Origin: an uncultured Bacteroidales bacterium
Lineage (GTDB): Bacteria; Bacteroidota; Bacteroidia; Bacteroidales; UBA932
DNA length: 64,000 nt
Direction of reading: 5' to 3'
Assembly (NCBI GenBank): GCA_905234285.1
Contig: CAJOHK010000002.1
Location: 28,559-92,558, forward strand
The translations under genes were made by a program, and so were the position numbers. Of the stretch, positions 18,301-26,238 are shown one piece after another; positions within the stretch are counted from its first letter, which is position 1; each line of letters begins with the position of its first letter. The notes beneath the pieces were generated by a model that was not told the DNA's origin, ran no database searches, and worked only from the letters and a program-made list of their open reading frames with translations.

Positions 18301-18766
18301 CATCCCCACCGATGCCCAGGTCGAAAAAGGTGAGTTCCGTTTCGTGTCTCCTGACGATGCCAAGCGCTTCATGGACTACGTGCACAAGGATGCCTATCTG
18401 AGCAAGCATCAGGGCCAGTACGCCGAGCCTTACAGCGTGTATTCGCCTTGGGTGCACCGCGTAGACCTGAGCTACAAGCACGACTTTAAGCTCAAGATTG
18501 GAAAAACCACTAACACCTTGCAGCTGAGCGCCGACATCAAGAACGTCCTTAACCTGTTCAACTCCAGTTGGGGTGTGAGCAAGTACCTCAACCCCAAGAT
18601 TGGTTCAGAGGCCCGTATTCTCAAGTACGAGGGTGTAGATGCCGACGGTTATGCCACCTTCTCCACTCCAGAGGCTATTAACGGCAATACCGAGACCTTC
18701 GTGTTTAACCATGCTATCGGTCAGTGCTGGTATGCTTCCATCGGCCTTAAGTATATGTTCAACTAA
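15377..18766 (+). CDS. Oar-type TonB-dependent outer membrane receptor
   Basis: A 1129-residue outer-membrane transporter. A signal peptide (MRNAFKSFVLAFITMFAGVVAYAQ) is followed by a carboxypeptidase-regulatory-like domain (about residues 27-110, SALSGRVVDQSGEPVIGAAI), a plug domain (about 125-235, with GGGVNAITKSGTNTFRGTAY) and a beta-barrel ending in YASIGLKYMFN. The plug motif and single N-terminal domain place it with Oar-like receptors rather than SusC. No SusD is adjacent; instead an OB-fold lipoprotein gene starts 18 bp downstream, probably a surface partner. Together with the nucleases further on, this suggests import of nucleic-acid fragments, which is inference. I chose the ATG at 15377 for the signal peptide. 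Confidence 0.9.
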   Translation: MRNAFKSFVLAFITMFAGVVAYAQVTTSALSGRVVDQSGEPVIGAAILAQHEPSGTVYGAVTNAEGRYTIQGMRPGGPYKVDFTCLGYQDATYTGVVLQLAETYSLNAKINESSEMLEGTVVVADAASKFALEKTGSATNISNKQIEAIPTVSRSITDVTRLSPYGGNGMTFAGADPRTANFTVDGANFNNNFGLSGGLVGGGSPISIDAIEEMQVVISPYDVRQTNFIGGGVNAITKSGTNTFRGTAYIYHRNENMRGDTVDGEQIPSARDKDRNTTYGFTFGGPIIKNKLFFFANAEFSKVPTVVTRWRGSEDGVADANNYISRTTNADLKKVSDHLKSNYGYDTGSWTNFPADENTTKILARLDWNITQKHHLALRYNYTLNNSWREPNATSMDGGTRMSGARISQYSMSFVNSMYSVKNEVSTWSVDFNSRFNEKLSNQFLATYSRVFNPVRGSNSDEFPFIDILDGDLTDDGKGANNYMAVGYELFTWTNSVAENNINIKDDLTYFLGDHKITAGLNYEFQSAENHYMREGTGYYRYNSLSDFINGAAPEVVTLTYGYDGEKAPAAKVRYSKAGIYVQDEWNVSERFKLTGGLRLDGLFFNNKDLVTNQAIYDLSYYPKNHGFTEQHIDTGKWPTAKLIISPRLGFNWDVLGNKTLKVRGGTGLFQGRLPLVFFTNMPTNGGLVQYRAELNAKTQVYDAQKDKVLLPWYTGAVTTDEKGNTFIDMNQFAGGLVSENGKANIDALLNKLHGMGYPTTVSPEDGTVPSAIAAVDPKFKLPQVWKSSLAIDYSFPTSFPLSLEVEGIFNKTVNAVSVSDWSMPDVAEFARFNGVDNRPIYPTGYRTGTKAFVLENTSKGYGWSTSVTLNARPFEGLSIMAAYTHSVSKEVTGMPGSDAESAFTYVPTSDGPNYIPLHNSEYITPDRVIVSATANDKSGNHFSVIYETWRGGYNYSYMMSNDMNNDGYNYDALYIPTDAQVEKGEFRFVSPDDAKRFMDYVHKDAYLSKHQGQYAEPYSVYSPWVHRVDLSYKHDFKLKIGKTTNTLQLSADIKNVLNLFNSSWGVSKYLNPKIGSEARILKYEGVDADGYATFSTPEAINGNTETFVFNHAIGQCWYASIGLKYMFN

Positions 18767-18784
18767 TCTATTATTGGCAGTCTT

Positions 18785-21265
18785 ATGAAACTTAAGTATT
18801 TTTTTGCTTCCATCGTTGCAACTTTGGCCCTGGCCGTGAGTTGCCAGAAAGAGGCTGACAATTTCCTGAACGAAATCAAGGCAAGTTCATCTTACCTGGC
18901 CTTCCCTGCCGAGGGCGGTGAGATTACCTATACCTTCACCACTACCGACGCCTGGGAGTGGGATCTCATCAACACCAAGGACGAGAAGGACGCCGACGGA
19001 GAAACCGTCAAAGTCCCCGTGGCCTTCCCTGAGTGGATTACCGCCTCTGCCATGTCGGGCGCTGCCGGCGAGAACAAAGTGGTCCTTACTGCTACCGAAG
19101 CCACCGACACCCGTGTGGCTACCATCGCCATCAAGTGTGCCGGGAAGAAACAACGCATCAATGTAATTCAGGCAACTGAAGCTGCCGAGCCCGTTATTAT
19201 GACGGTCTCCGAAGCCATCGCCTGGGCTCCTGGCCTTGCCGACGGCTCAATCCCTGAGCAGAATGTCTATGTGAAAGGTATCGTTTGCCGCATCGACGAA
19301 ATCAGCACGTCCTACGGCAATGCCACCTATTATCTGTCCGATGACGGTTCTTTCAAGGGTTCCTACGGCGCTGACGGAAAATCCACCGATGGTGCCAACT
19401 GGTTCGAGGTTTACCGCGGCTACTGGCTTAACGGTGCAAAATTCACCACCGGCAACGAGTTCTCGGTAGGTGACGAGATCATCGTCAGCGGTCTCATTAT
19501 GAGCTATAAGGGTACCCCCGAAACCAAGCAGAACGCTTCCGAAGTGTACAAATACACGCCTTCCCTCATCGGTGTAGACGGCCCCGACTATGGTACCGTT
19601 AAAAATGAGGAAGGCGAAGAAGTCGCTCTCACCGCCATCCCCGCCGAAGGTGGTAAAGCCCGCGTAACGGTTTCTTCCAAGGTTACGCCCGTGCTGCTTA
19701 CCTCAGACGCTGATTGGCTCACTGTTTCCGATGTGGAGTCCGGCGACGTTTATGTTCTCACGGCCGCTGCTAATGAGTACACCGCCACTCGCACCGCCAC
19801 CATCACCATCAAGGCTCCCGGTGCCGTGAAGACGGTGGCTGTTTCCCAGGAAGGCATCCCCGCCACCGGCGCTACCGTGACCGAGATCATCGCCATGGCC
19901 GACGACTCCCAGGTCGAAACCCTCGAGAGCACGGTCATCGCCAAGACCGGCCGCGGCGTCGTCATCTACGACGGCACGACCGCCCTCTATGCCTACAGCA
20001 CCGACAAGTTCGTCGACGTCCAGATTGGTGACAATGTCAAGATCTTCGGTAAGAAGACCACCTATAACGGTGTGCCCGAGATTACCGACGTGACCGAGGT
20101 GATTGTTTACTCCAACGGCAATACGTTCGAGATCCCGGCTGCGACGGACATCACCGCTCAAGCTGGCGACTATACTGCCGCCAAGGCAGAGTTTATCAAG
20201 CTTACCGGTACCTTAAGCATCAACAAGGAAAAAGGTTACTATAACCTGGCTCTGGATGCCTTCCCGGAGGGTGACAAACAGGGTTCCATCAACCAGCCTC
20301 TTGCCGACCTCGGCTTAGATGCTCTCGACGGCAAGAAGATCACCGTTACCGGTTGGTTCAATGGTCTTGGCAGCAGCGGCAAGTTCATCAACATGATTGC
20401 CACCAAGGTAGTCGAGTTTGTCGACAATCCTAAGGGTACCGCCACCAACCCGTACAGCGCTTCCGAGATTGCGGCAGAAATCCTCGCCGGCAACATCCCC
20501 GAGGAAGACGTTTACATCAAGGGCATTGTATCTGCGGTCCTTTACACCGCATCGGCCGACCATCCTACCGCAACCTTCTGGATTTCCGACGACGGCACCG
20601 CCTACGGTGTGTCCGCCGACAAGAAGAGCACCACCGAACCCACTAAGGACTTCGAGTGCTACAGCGTCAAGTGGTTCGGCAATGCCGACTGGGCCGAGGG
20701 CAACGGTCAGGTGACCGTGGGTGACGAGGTGATTGTCTGCGGCAAGACCACCGTCTACAGCGGCGTAGCCGAGACTTCCTCCAAGAAGGCCTGGCTGTAC
20801 AGCGTCAACTATGTGAAGACCGCCGGCTTGGGCCTGGGCAGCGCCGAATTCCCGTTCAACGTGGCGGGCGCTGAGGAAGTTATCGACTATCAGCAGGCCG
20901 AGATGGCCGCCGCCAAGGCCGCCGAGGCTGCAACACCGGTATTCAAGGATGTTTGCGTCGGTGGCAAGATTTCCGCTATCCTTTACGATCCTTCTGCCGA
21001 CCATCCTACCTGCAGCTTCTGGATTTCCGACGACGGCACCGCTTATGGTGTGTCTGCCGACAAGAAGAGCACCACCGAACCCACTAAGGACTTCGAGTGC
21101 TACAGCGTGAAGTGGTTCGGCAACACGGACTGGGCCGAAGGCAATGCCAAGCCGGCCGTGGGTGATGAGGTCATCGTCAAGGGCCAGCTCACCCTGTACG
21201 GCACCACCTACGAGACTGCAAGCAAGAAAGCTTGGATATACTCCCTGAACGGAGCTACTGAGTAA
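18785..21265 (+). CDS. Surface lipoprotein with BACON and OB-fold-like repeats
   Basis: An 826-residue lipoprotein: signal peptide with lipobox ending LAVSC, then QKEAD, an acidic stretch compatible with surface export in Bacteroidetes. Residues about 30-135 are a BACON-like beta domain and about 135-265 an OB-like module (VYVKGIVCRIDEISTSYGNATYYLSDDG). A second BACON-like domain (270-365) and further OB-like modules follow (370-550, 555-690, 690-826). The last two share a near-identical block (WISDDGTAYGVSADKKS through DFECYSVKWFGN), a recent internal duplication. OB folds commonly bind oligonucleotides or sugars; nucleic acid is my preferred ligand because secreted nucleases are encoded nearby. 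The ligand cannot be shown from sequence. Confidence 0.82.
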   Translation: MKLKYFFASIVATLALAVSCQKEADNFLNEIKASSSYLAFPAEGGEITYTFTTTDAWEWDLINTKDEKDADGETVKVPVAFPEWITASAMSGAAGENKVVLTATEATDTRVATIAIKCAGKKQRINVIQATEAAEPVIMTVSEAIAWAPGLADGSIPEQNVYVKGIVCRIDEISTSYGNATYYLSDDGSFKGSYGADGKSTDGANWFEVYRGYWLNGAKFTTGNEFSVGDEIIVSGLIMSYKGTPETKQNASEVYKYTPSLIGVDGPDYGTVKNEEGEEVALTAIPAEGGKARVTVSSKVTPVLLTSDADWLTVSDVESGDVYVLTAAANEYTATRTATITIKAPGAVKTVAVSQEGIPATGATVTEIIAMADDSQVETLESTVIAKTGRGVVIYDGTTALYAYSTDKFVDVQIGDNVKIFGKKTTYNGVPEITDVTEVIVYSNGNTFEIPAATDITAQAGDYTAAKAEFIKLTGTLSINKEKGYYNLALDAFPEGDKQGSINQPLADLGLDALDGKKITVTGWFNGLGSSGKFINMIATKVVEFVDNPKGTATNPYSASEIAAEILAGNIPEEDVYIKGIVSAVLYTASADHPTATFWISDDGTAYGVSADKKSTTEPTKDFECYSVKWFGNADWAEGNGQVTVGDEVIVCGKTTVYSGVAETSSKKAWLYSVNYVKTAGLGLGSAEFPFNVAGAEEVIDYQQAEMAAAKAAEAATPVFKDVCVGGKISAILYDPSADHPTCSFWISDDGTAYGVSADKKSTTEPTKDFECYSVKWFGNTDWAEGNAKPAVGDEVIVKGQLTLYGTTYETASKKAWIYSLNGATE

Positions 21266-21287
21266 TTCTTTCAGGCAAACTGCATTG

Positions 21288-21317
21288 AGCCCGAGGTATT
21301 CTGCCCCGGGCTTTTTT
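21288..21317 (+). terminator. Terminator of the Oar-receptor operon
   Basis: AGCCCG (21288-21293) pairs with CGGGCT (21307-21312), followed by a run of T to 21317. It lies 22 bp after the lipoprotein stop. Confidence 0.7.
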
Positions 21318-21320
21318 CTT

Positions 21321-21429
21321 GGGCTAGGTCTCATTTTAGGGCGGGGACCTGGCCCAGTGGTTTGGCTCTGTATGCGCTGTAGGCCATAATTGCTGGGCTA
21401 GGTGTCGGCATAAAAATGAGACCTGGCCC
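21321..21429. repeat. Inverted pair of GGGCTAGGT palindromes (family C)
   Basis: GGGCTAGGTCTCATTTT (21321-21337) is nearly the inverse of AAAATGAGACCTGGCCC (21413-21429). Each end also forms its own hairpin: GGGCTAGGTC with GACCTGGCCC (21346-21355), and GGGCTAGGT (21395-21403) with ACCTGGCCC (21421-21429). It resembles a two-unit REP-type element; only this one instance was seen. Confidence 0.65.
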
Positions 21430-21440
21430 ACACGCAGGCA

Positions 21441-21472
21441 TTTGGCCGGTATCGAATTATTGCTTATATTTG
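21441..21472 (+). promoter_or_regulatory. Strong consensus promoter upstream of a structured RNA
   Basis: TTTG (21441-21444), a 20-bp spacer and TATATTTG (21465-21472) match the Bacteroidetes consensus fully. The nearest start codon is 200 bp downstream, so the first product is an RNA. Confidence 0.75.
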
Positions 21473-21476
21473 CCGT

Positions 21477-21650
21477 GCAGACCTCCTTTGGGAACAGAAT
21501 GAAGGTTGAAACCCTTTGTTACGGGGGCCCGGTCTAAGGTTTAAGCTTCACCACAGGTTTCTCAGGTGAAGAGGCGTCAATTCGGACGCAGCTGCCCCAT
21601 AGCGTCTGCAACAGGGCGCGTAACACGGTCTCGGAAATCCCGGACTGTAT
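21477..21650 (+). ncRNA. Candidate structured RNA of unknown family
   Basis: Downstream of the promoter I see a nested set of pairings: AGACC (21479-21483) with GGTCT (21627-21631), TGTTACG (21517-21523) with CGTAACA (21619-21625), GGGGC (21524-21528) with GCCCC (21594-21598), and two internal hairpins, CTTCACC/GGTGAAG (21546-21552, 21565-21571) and GCGTC/GACGC (21574-21578, 21585-21589). It could be a free small RNA or the leader of the Rpn gene. The closed, branched form does not clearly fit 6S, tmRNA, RNase P or SRP RNA. The 3' end is uncertain. Confidence 0.5.
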
Positions 21651-21675
21651 TGTTCAACTTTTATCGTTATGTGCC

Positions 21676-22596
21676 ATGTTGCAAAATTTGGTCTGTGGTT
21701 ACAAGCCACAAGATGAACCGTTGTCTTATTTGGAGGACCCGGCTACTTGGGATGCCACGTATGATCCCAAGGCTCGTTATGCCAACATCCTTCTGGACGA
21801 CTGGTTTAAGCGGGCCTTCGGCTCAGAAGACAGAAAACGTTTGATGGAGCTCTTCCTTCAAGAGATTATTCCGGAGAGAAAAATTGCGGGCTTGCGTTAT
21901 GTGTCCCAGGAACATGTTAACCTGTTTCCGGGCAAGAAAGACATCAGGGTAGATGTGGAATGCCTGGATGCCCATGGGGCCCGTTTTGTGGTAGAGGTGC
22001 AGGTTGCTCCTCAGAACTGGTTTTATGAGCGGGCTTTGTACTATTCGGCCTTTTCCCTGATGAAGCAGATGGATAAGGGCGTAGATGAGTATGTGTTTCC
22101 TCCGGTGTATTTTATAGGCCTTATGGACTTTTCTTTCCATCGCGGCTCAGACAAAGTTCTATACCGTTACGGACTATCGGATTTGTCCACCGGAGAGATG
22201 ATGACCGACAAACTCAACTTGATATTCCTGGAGCTGCCCAATTGCAAGAAGGCAATGACGCCGGATGCATCGGTACTGGATAACTTCTGCTATGCGCTGC
22301 ATAATCTTCGTTTCCTGCCCAACAGGCCATTGGAATTGAGGCAAGAAATCTTTGAACTCTTGTTTGAGTCGGCAGATATTGCTAAATTTACGCCCGATGA
22401 AAAAATCAAATATGATAAGGATATGACCACAGACCGGGACAGACGCAATCAACTCAAGAAGGCGGCCGAAGATGGGCTGAGGGAAGGCCGTGAGGAAGGC
22501 CGTGAGGAAGAAAGAAAAGCCCTAACTCAAGCAATGGAAGCGGCAGGGCTGCCTCCAGAAAAAATCCAAGAAATTCTGAGCCATAAAGCCCAATGA
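21676..22596 (+). CDS. Rpn-family recombination-promoting nuclease / PD-(D/E)XK putative transposase
   Basis: A 306-residue protein of the Rpn (PD-(D/E)XK nuclease family transposase) type. The conserved core is visible: YANILLDDWFKRAFGSED near residue 35, then the nuclease signature DIRVDVECLDAHGARFVVEVQV near residues 92-113 (Asp, ExQ), and YYSAFSLMKQM. The C terminus is a charged EGREEGREEERKAL helix, typical of the family. Homologues cut DNA and promote recombination; many are mobile or found in variable places. It splits the nucleic-acid locus between its two OB-fold lipoprotein genes, and it has its own terminator, which suggests an insertion. Confidence 0.85.
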   Translation: MLQNLVCGYKPQDEPLSYLEDPATWDATYDPKARYANILLDDWFKRAFGSEDRKRLMELFLQEIIPERKIAGLRYVSQEHVNLFPGKKDIRVDVECLDAHGARFVVEVQVAPQNWFYERALYYSAFSLMKQMDKGVDEYVFPPVYFIGLMDFSFHRGSDKVLYRYGLSDLSTGEMMTDKLNLIFLELPNCKKAMTPDASVLDNFCYALHNLRFLPNRPLELRQEIFELLFESADIAKFTPDEKIKYDKDMTTDRDRRNQLKKAAEDGLREGREEGREEERKALTQAMEAAGLPPEKIQEILSHKAQ

Positions 22597-22602
22597 GCGC
22601 GA

Positions 22603-22633
22603 CGGCTTCCGAGGTTTCGGGAGCCGCTTTTTT
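22603..22633 (+). terminator. Terminator of the Rpn gene
   Basis: CGGCTTCCGA (22603-22612) pairs with TCGGGAGCCG (22617-22626) with one mismatch, followed by TTTTTT (22628-22633). Confidence 0.8.
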
Positions 22634-22641
22634 ATGCCCCC

Positions 22642-22671
22642 TTGAATTCCCGAATATTTTTGTTAAATTTG
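22642..22671 (+). promoter_or_regulatory. Predicted promoter of the nuclease/receptor operon
   Basis: TTG (22642-22644), a 19-bp spacer and TAAATTTG (22664-22671). The lipoprotein gene at 22721 and the genes to 33796 follow with gaps of 2-28 bp, so they are likely one transcript. Confidence 0.65.
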
Positions 22672-22720
22672 TACGATTATGGACAATTGATAATCAAATA
22701 TTTTAATTAATACACACATC

Positions 22721-25018
22721 ATGAAACTTAAAAACCTATTTTGGGCTATCGTAGCCGGCGCTGCGGCGCTTGTGAGCTGCGAGAAGGAAGTGGACCTGGG
22801 TCCCGCCAAGATTTCTGCTTCCCCCGCAGAAGTCACTTTCACCAAGGAAGCCGGCTCTCAGGAAATCACCCTCAATTCCTCCAGAGACTGGAAGGTGAAC
22901 AGCGGCATTCCGGAATGGATTGCATTGAGCAAAGAATCCGGTGTGGCCGACACCCAGGACCAGAAGGTCACCATCTCTGTGACCAGCAACAGCGGTCATG
23001 ACCGTTCTGCCACGCTGGTATTCAATATCGGCTATGGTAAAGCCAATGTGGTTGTGAAGCAGGCCGGTCCGGAAGGCGAAATTGATTTGGGCGAAGGTAC
23101 CCTGGAGAAACCGTTCACGGTAGCCGGTGTCCTGGCCTATACCCGTGCCCTCCCTGCCGATCAGAACAGCGAGAGCAGCATCTTCTTCAAGGGTAAGATT
23201 TCTACGGTGGCCACCACCTACGAAGCCAGCGGCACCTATGGCAACGCTACGTTCTACGTGGTCGATGAAGACGGCGGCGAGAGCTTCTATGTGTATCAGA
23301 CCTACTATCTGGGCAACCGCCAGTGGAAGAGCGGCGACACCGACATCAAGGAAGGCGACGAGGTCATCATCTGCGGTAAGGTGGTCAACTACAAGGGCAA
23401 CACCCCCGAAACCGTAGGTAAGGGCGGCAGCTTCGTCTATAGCCTCAACGGCAAGAGCGAAGGCGGTGAACCCGCCGGCGAAGGCGAAGCCAAGGGCGAC
23501 GGCTCCCTGGAGAATCCGTTCAATCCTGCCGGCATCTCTACCGTTGCCGCTGCTCTGGCCGATAATGCCCAGTCTGAGCAAAGCTATTATATCAAGGGCA
23601 AGATTTCCAACGTGAAGACCACCTTCGCGGCCAGCGGCAATTATGGCAACGCCACGTTCTACATTGTAGACGAAGAGGATGGTACCGGTGAATTCTATAT
23701 CTATCAGACTTACTATCTGGATAACAAGAAGTGGGAAAGCGGCCAGCCCGATGTTGCCGTGGGCGATGTCGTGGTGGTTTACGGCCCTGTGACCAAATAT
23801 GTGAGCACCTATGGCACTACGCTCGAAACCGTAGGCAAGGGCGCTAGCTATATCTACAGCCACGAAAAGGGTCAAGGCGGCGATGAGCCCGGCGGAGATA
23901 CTGGCGAAATCAAGGCCGTTTCTGTTGCCGAGTTCCTGGCTGCATCAGTATCCAGCTCCCAGTGGTATGAACTCACCGGTACGGTTTCCAATATCAAGAG
24001 CGATGTCTATGGCAACTTCGACCTCTCCGATGCATCCGGCACCGTTTATATCTACGGCCTTACCGCTACCAAGGTAGAAAAGAACGATAAGTCGTTTGCC
24101 AGCCTGAACATCAAGGAAGGCGACACCGTTACCCTCATTACCCTGCGTGCCGAGTATCAGGGCACAGCCCAGGGCGGCGGCACCCCTCCTGCCTATATCA
24201 AGAGCGGCGACAACCCTGGCGGCGGTGACGAACCTGCCGGTGACATTATCACCGCAACGGTGGCCGAGTTCAATGCGGCAGCCGAGTCTTCTACCCAGAA
24301 GTATAAACTTACTGGTACCATCGGAGGCACCATCAACACCACCTACGGCAACTTTGACCTGACGGACGAGACCGGCACCGTGTATGTATATGGCCTCACC
24401 GCTACGGACCTTGGCTACGGTTCCAAGAACGACAAGAGCTTTGCCTCCCTGAATCTTGCCGAGGGTGACAAGATCACCATTATCGGCTACCGTGGTTCCT
24501 ACAACGACAAGATTGAGGTCATGAACGCCTACTTCGTGGAAAAAGTGAGCGGCGATAACCCTGGCGGCGACAACCCTGGCGGTGGCGACAACCCTGGTGG
24601 AGATGATCCTGGAACGGGGAGTGCTTTCTCCAGCAATGTTACTTGGACAACGGGAACCAACTCCTATGAGGAGAGCGCAACTGTGAACAATGAATCAGGT
24701 GTGAAAGTCCTTAAATTGGGAACCAGTAAAGCCGTGGGTTCTTCTACCCTCACGCTCCCTGCAGGATCTACCAGCCTTACTTTCTACGCCGTTTCCTGGA
24801 GCAATAAGCAATCTAAGGTTGTCTTTAAGGTCGGTGGTACTGAAGTGGCTTCCAAGGAGCCTGCTCCCAACAGTGGTGCCAGCGGTAATCAGCCGTACAC
24901 CATTACGGTTACTGACAGCGACAAATACACGATTAATTTCTCGGCTACCAGCACATTAACTGTGGAAACCAGCGGTAGCAATACGCGCGTGATCTTGTTT
25001 GGACTAAACGCTCAGTAA
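22721..25018 (+). CDS. Surface lipoprotein with BACON and four OB-fold-like modules
   Basis: A 765-residue lipoprotein (lipobox AALVSC, then EKEVD). A BACON-like domain spans about residues 30-115. Two longer OB-like modules (about 125-250 and 265-390) share NATFYVVDEDG/NATFYIVDEEDG and YQTYYL, and two shorter ones (about 405-500 and 510-620) share YGNFDL and VYIYGLTAT/VYVYGLTAT. Between modules are flexible GGDEPGG- and GGDNPGG-type linkers, and the last 130 residues form a separate beta-rich domain. It resembles the lipoprotein at 18785 and is the first gene of the operon that encodes two secreted nucleases, so a role in capturing nucleic acid or its fragments at the surface is likely but unproven. 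Confidence 0.82.
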   Translation: MKLKNLFWAIVAGAAALVSCEKEVDLGPAKISASPAEVTFTKEAGSQEITLNSSRDWKVNSGIPEWIALSKESGVADTQDQKVTISVTSNSGHDRSATLVFNIGYGKANVVVKQAGPEGEIDLGEGTLEKPFTVAGVLAYTRALPADQNSESSIFFKGKISTVATTYEASGTYGNATFYVVDEDGGESFYVYQTYYLGNRQWKSGDTDIKEGDEVIICGKVVNYKGNTPETVGKGGSFVYSLNGKSEGGEPAGEGEAKGDGSLENPFNPAGISTVAAALADNAQSEQSYYIKGKISNVKTTFAASGNYGNATFYIVDEEDGTGEFYIYQTYYLDNKKWESGQPDVAVGDVVVVYGPVTKYVSTYGTTLETVGKGASYIYSHEKGQGGDEPGGDTGEIKAVSVAEFLAASVSSSQWYELTGTVSNIKSDVYGNFDLSDASGTVYIYGLTATKVEKNDKSFASLNIKEGDTVTLITLRAEYQGTAQGGGTPPAYIKSGDNPGGGDEPAGDIITATVAEFNAAAESSTQKYKLTGTIGGTINTTYGNFDLTDETGTVYVYGLTATDLGYGSKNDKSFASLNLAEGDKITIIGYRGSYNDKIEVMNAYFVEKVSGDNPGGDNPGGGDNPGGDDPGTGSAFSSNVTWTTGTNSYEESATVNNESGVKVLKLGTSKAVGSSTLTLPAGSTSLTFYAVSWSNKQSKVVFKVGGTEVASKEPAPNSGASGNQPYTITVTDSDKYTINFSATSTLTVETSGSNTRVILFGLNAQ

Positions 25019-25046
25019 TAGTTAATCCTGCTCAAAAACAGCGATC

Positions 25047-26213
25047 ATGAACCGCAAGCTTTATTTCTTCGTCCTTCTCCTTCTGGCCCTCATCACGGGG
25101 TGCCAGAAGAAGGAGAGCGGGGGAGTGTCCATCAAGGCGCGCAGCAGTTCCCTGAGCCCGGAGGCCGGTTCCACCTTTGTGTCGGTATCGGCTACGCTGG
25201 ACTGGACCATCACGCTGGAATTCCCCGGCGGAGGGTCCTGGGCCACCATCGAGCCCGCTTCCGGTACCGGCTCCAAGTCGGATATCCTCCTCAAGTATGA
25301 AGCCAATACCTCGGAGGAAGACCGCGAAGTGGTACTGGTGCTCAACGGCATGGGGGCCGAGGACCGCACCAGCCTTATCCAGTATGGAAAGGGCGGCGGA
25401 GCCAAGGGAAAATACGGTTACGATACCCTTCCCTCGGCGTTGGACTGGCTGGAACTCCCTGCTACCACCGCCAGTGACGGCCGCGAGGTGCTCATCCACC
25501 GTTTCTCCGACAACAGCCGCAACTGGTCCTGTTATTGGGATTATTCCAACTATGTCTCTGTGTGGGTGGCCTATCCTTTGAACAAGTCCCTCATCGGTTC
25601 TTATGTGGCCCGCTCCGAGGCCTGGGGTTACGACCCTGTGTTCGGCAGCAATTATGGGGTGCAGCAGAACATTTCCGGCGGCTATCAGGAGGGCAATAAC
25701 GGCTGGTATGCCAGGGGGCACCAAATCCCTTCGGCCGACCGCTGGGGCACGACGGCCCGCAATGCCACCACCTATTACGGCACCAATATGACCCCGCAGA
25801 ACAACACGTTCAATGGCGGCATTTGGGCCACGCTGGAAGGCAAAGTCCGTGGATTTTCCAGTTCCTGCGACACCCTTTATGTGGTAACAGGATGTCTCCT
25901 GGAGGGGTCCAAGTATTATGCCCTGGACAGGTCGGGACACAAGCTTACGGTGCCCACCTATTATTTTAAGGCGCTGCTGGCCCATACCGTGGGCAGCACC
26001 CAGGGGCAGGAAGGTTATCTGGCTGCAGGCTATTTGCTCCCGCATTCGGCTGGGCTCTCCAATACAGACCAGGAGCTTTCCAAGTACCTCATGTCCATTG
26101 ACAAGCTGGAAGAGCAGACCGGCTTCGATTTCTTCCCCAACCTGTCCCGCAAAATCGGGAAGGACAAGGCCGATCTGGTAGAATCGACCACTCCCGGTAA
26201 CTGGTGGAAATAA
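25047..26213 (+). CDS. DNA/RNA non-specific endonuclease lipoprotein
   Basis: A 388-residue lipoprotein (lipobox ALITGC, then QKKESGG) with an N-terminal BACON-like domain (about 30-110) and a C-terminal beta-beta-alpha metal nuclease of the Serratia-nuclease (NUC) family. The active site reads ARGHQIPSADR, in place of the usual DRGH, with catalytic His225 and the preceding Arg kept. The metal-site region TNMTPQNNTFNGGIWATLE supplies Asn and Glu. It should degrade extracellular DNA and RNA without strong sequence preference, on the cell surface or in the periplasm. It lies 28 bp after the OB-fold lipoprotein gene and 25 bp before the next nuclease gene. Confidence 0.9.
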   Translation: MNRKLYFFVLLLLALITGCQKKESGGVSIKARSSSLSPEAGSTFVSVSATLDWTITLEFPGGGSWATIEPASGTGSKSDILLKYEANTSEEDREVVLVLNGMGAEDRTSLIQYGKGGGAKGKYGYDTLPSALDWLELPATTASDGREVLIHRFSDNSRNWSCYWDYSNYVSVWVAYPLNKSLIGSYVARSEAWGYDPVFGSNYGVQQNISGGYQEGNNGWYARGHQIPSADRWGTTARNATTYYGTNMTPQNNTFNGGIWATLEGKVRGFSSSCDTLYVVTGCLLEGSKYYALDRSGHKLTVPTYYFKALLAHTVGSTQGQEGYLAAGYLLPHSAGLSNTDQELSKYLMSIDKLEEQTGFDFFPNLSRKIGKDKADLVESTTPGNWWK

Positions 26214-26238
26214 CAAAGAAACTAACGACTAAAACGAT

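Noticed and set aside
21477..21650. Assignment of the structured RNA as 6S, tmRNA, RNase P or SRP RNA
   Set aside because: The hallmark tmRNA, RNase P and SRP motifs were not found, and the fold is branched rather than the single rod expected of 6S. Left unassigned.
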